This document shows, one piece after another, positions 6,318 to 6,403 of a stretch of 6,403 nt of DNA; position 1 is the stretch's first letter; each line of letters begins with the position of its first letter. Made by a program: the position numbers and the translations under genes. Source of the DNA: JBCBST01 sp039819115 (GTDB lineage Bacteria > Bacteroidota > Rhodothermia > Balneolales > Balneolaceae). The stretch is taken from contig JBCBST010000159.1 of NCBI GenBank assembly GCA_039819115.1, positions 1 to 6,403 on the forward strand. The letters run 5' to 3'. The notes beneath the pieces are model-generated. The model saw nothing but the letters and a program-made list of their open reading frames with translations, searched no databases and was not told the origin of the DNA.

Positions 6318-6403
6318 ATGAGTACAGAAACCTATCATATCCTTAATGGCGACGCATTGAAGGAACACTTCCCAGATTCAATAGTTGGCGAGACCATCAT
6401 CAT
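6318..6403 (+). CDS. DUF1835-type protein (5' part only)
   Basis: An open frame starts at ATG 6318 and runs off the window after 28 complete codons. The visible residues include TYHILNGDALKEHFPDSIVG and then ETII. This matches the N-terminus I recall for DUF1835-domain proteins, which open with HILNGDAL followed by a G-x-I-I strand. The family function is not established. The gene begins 41 nt after the glucanase stop with no clear ribosome binding site; whether it is co-transcribed with the glucanase gene cannot be decided. Being only a fragment, the family call rests on one motif. Confidence 0.68.
   Translation, partial: MSTETYHILNGDALKEHFPDSIVGETII

Noticed and set aside
1..6403. CRISPR arrays, insertion sequences, tRNA genes, phage or defence genes
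   Set aside because: No regularly spaced repeats, transposase-like genes, terminal inverted repeats or cloverleaf-like sequences were seen; gene density and base composition look uniform and housekeeping-like.

Overview
The window reads as ordinary chromosomal DNA of a Gram-negative bacterium of the Bacteroidota/Balneolota/Rhodothermota side of the tree. The best clues are the C-terminal type IX secretion (Por) sorting domain on the glycosidase, whose YPNPFNPTT core is typical of Balneolota- and Ignavibacteria-like lineages; a LolD-type lipoprotein-release ATPase, which implies an outer membrane; and a coiled-coil gene placed directly before zapA, an arrangement I recall from Bacteroidota-type genomes. 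Base composition looks even across the window, with GC in the mid-40s by eye, and no mobile element, RNA gene or CRISPR array is visible. All recognisable genes lie on the + strand.

Layout. Positions 2-2006 form a tight cell-division/envelope cluster: the 3' end of a coiled-coil gene, then zapA (14-nt overlap), a YmdB-type metallophosphoesterase (13-nt gap, TTG start) and lolD (ATGA overlap). After 52 nt comes a gene for a membrane-anchored TPR protein of YfgM-like layout (2059-2745), closed by a textbook intrinsic terminator (2753-2776). A sodium/solute symporter of the SSS/SLC5 family (2786-4345) begins only 9 nt after the terminator T-tract. After a 53-nt gap follows a large secreted GH16 glucanase (4399-6276) with an Ig-like domain, a CBM6-like module and a type IX sorting tail. 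The window ends in the first 28 codons of a DUF1835-type protein (from 6318).

How the genes fit together. The first block combines Z-ring assembly (ZapA and probably its coiled-coil neighbour), a cyclic-nucleotide phosphodiesterase-like enzyme and outer-membrane lipoprotein export. The symporter/GH16 pair suggests a small carbohydrate module: the glucanase cuts an extracellular beta-glucan and the Na+-coupled carrier might import a product. The window contains no SusC/SusD pair, so it is not a classical polysaccharide utilisation locus.

I found no clearly undescribed system. The point most worth checking is the YmdB homologue: the metal-binding Asn of its GNH motif is Asp (residue 71), while every other metal ligand I can map is kept. 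The gene also sits directly after zapA, without the RNase Y gene often found in that neighbourhood.
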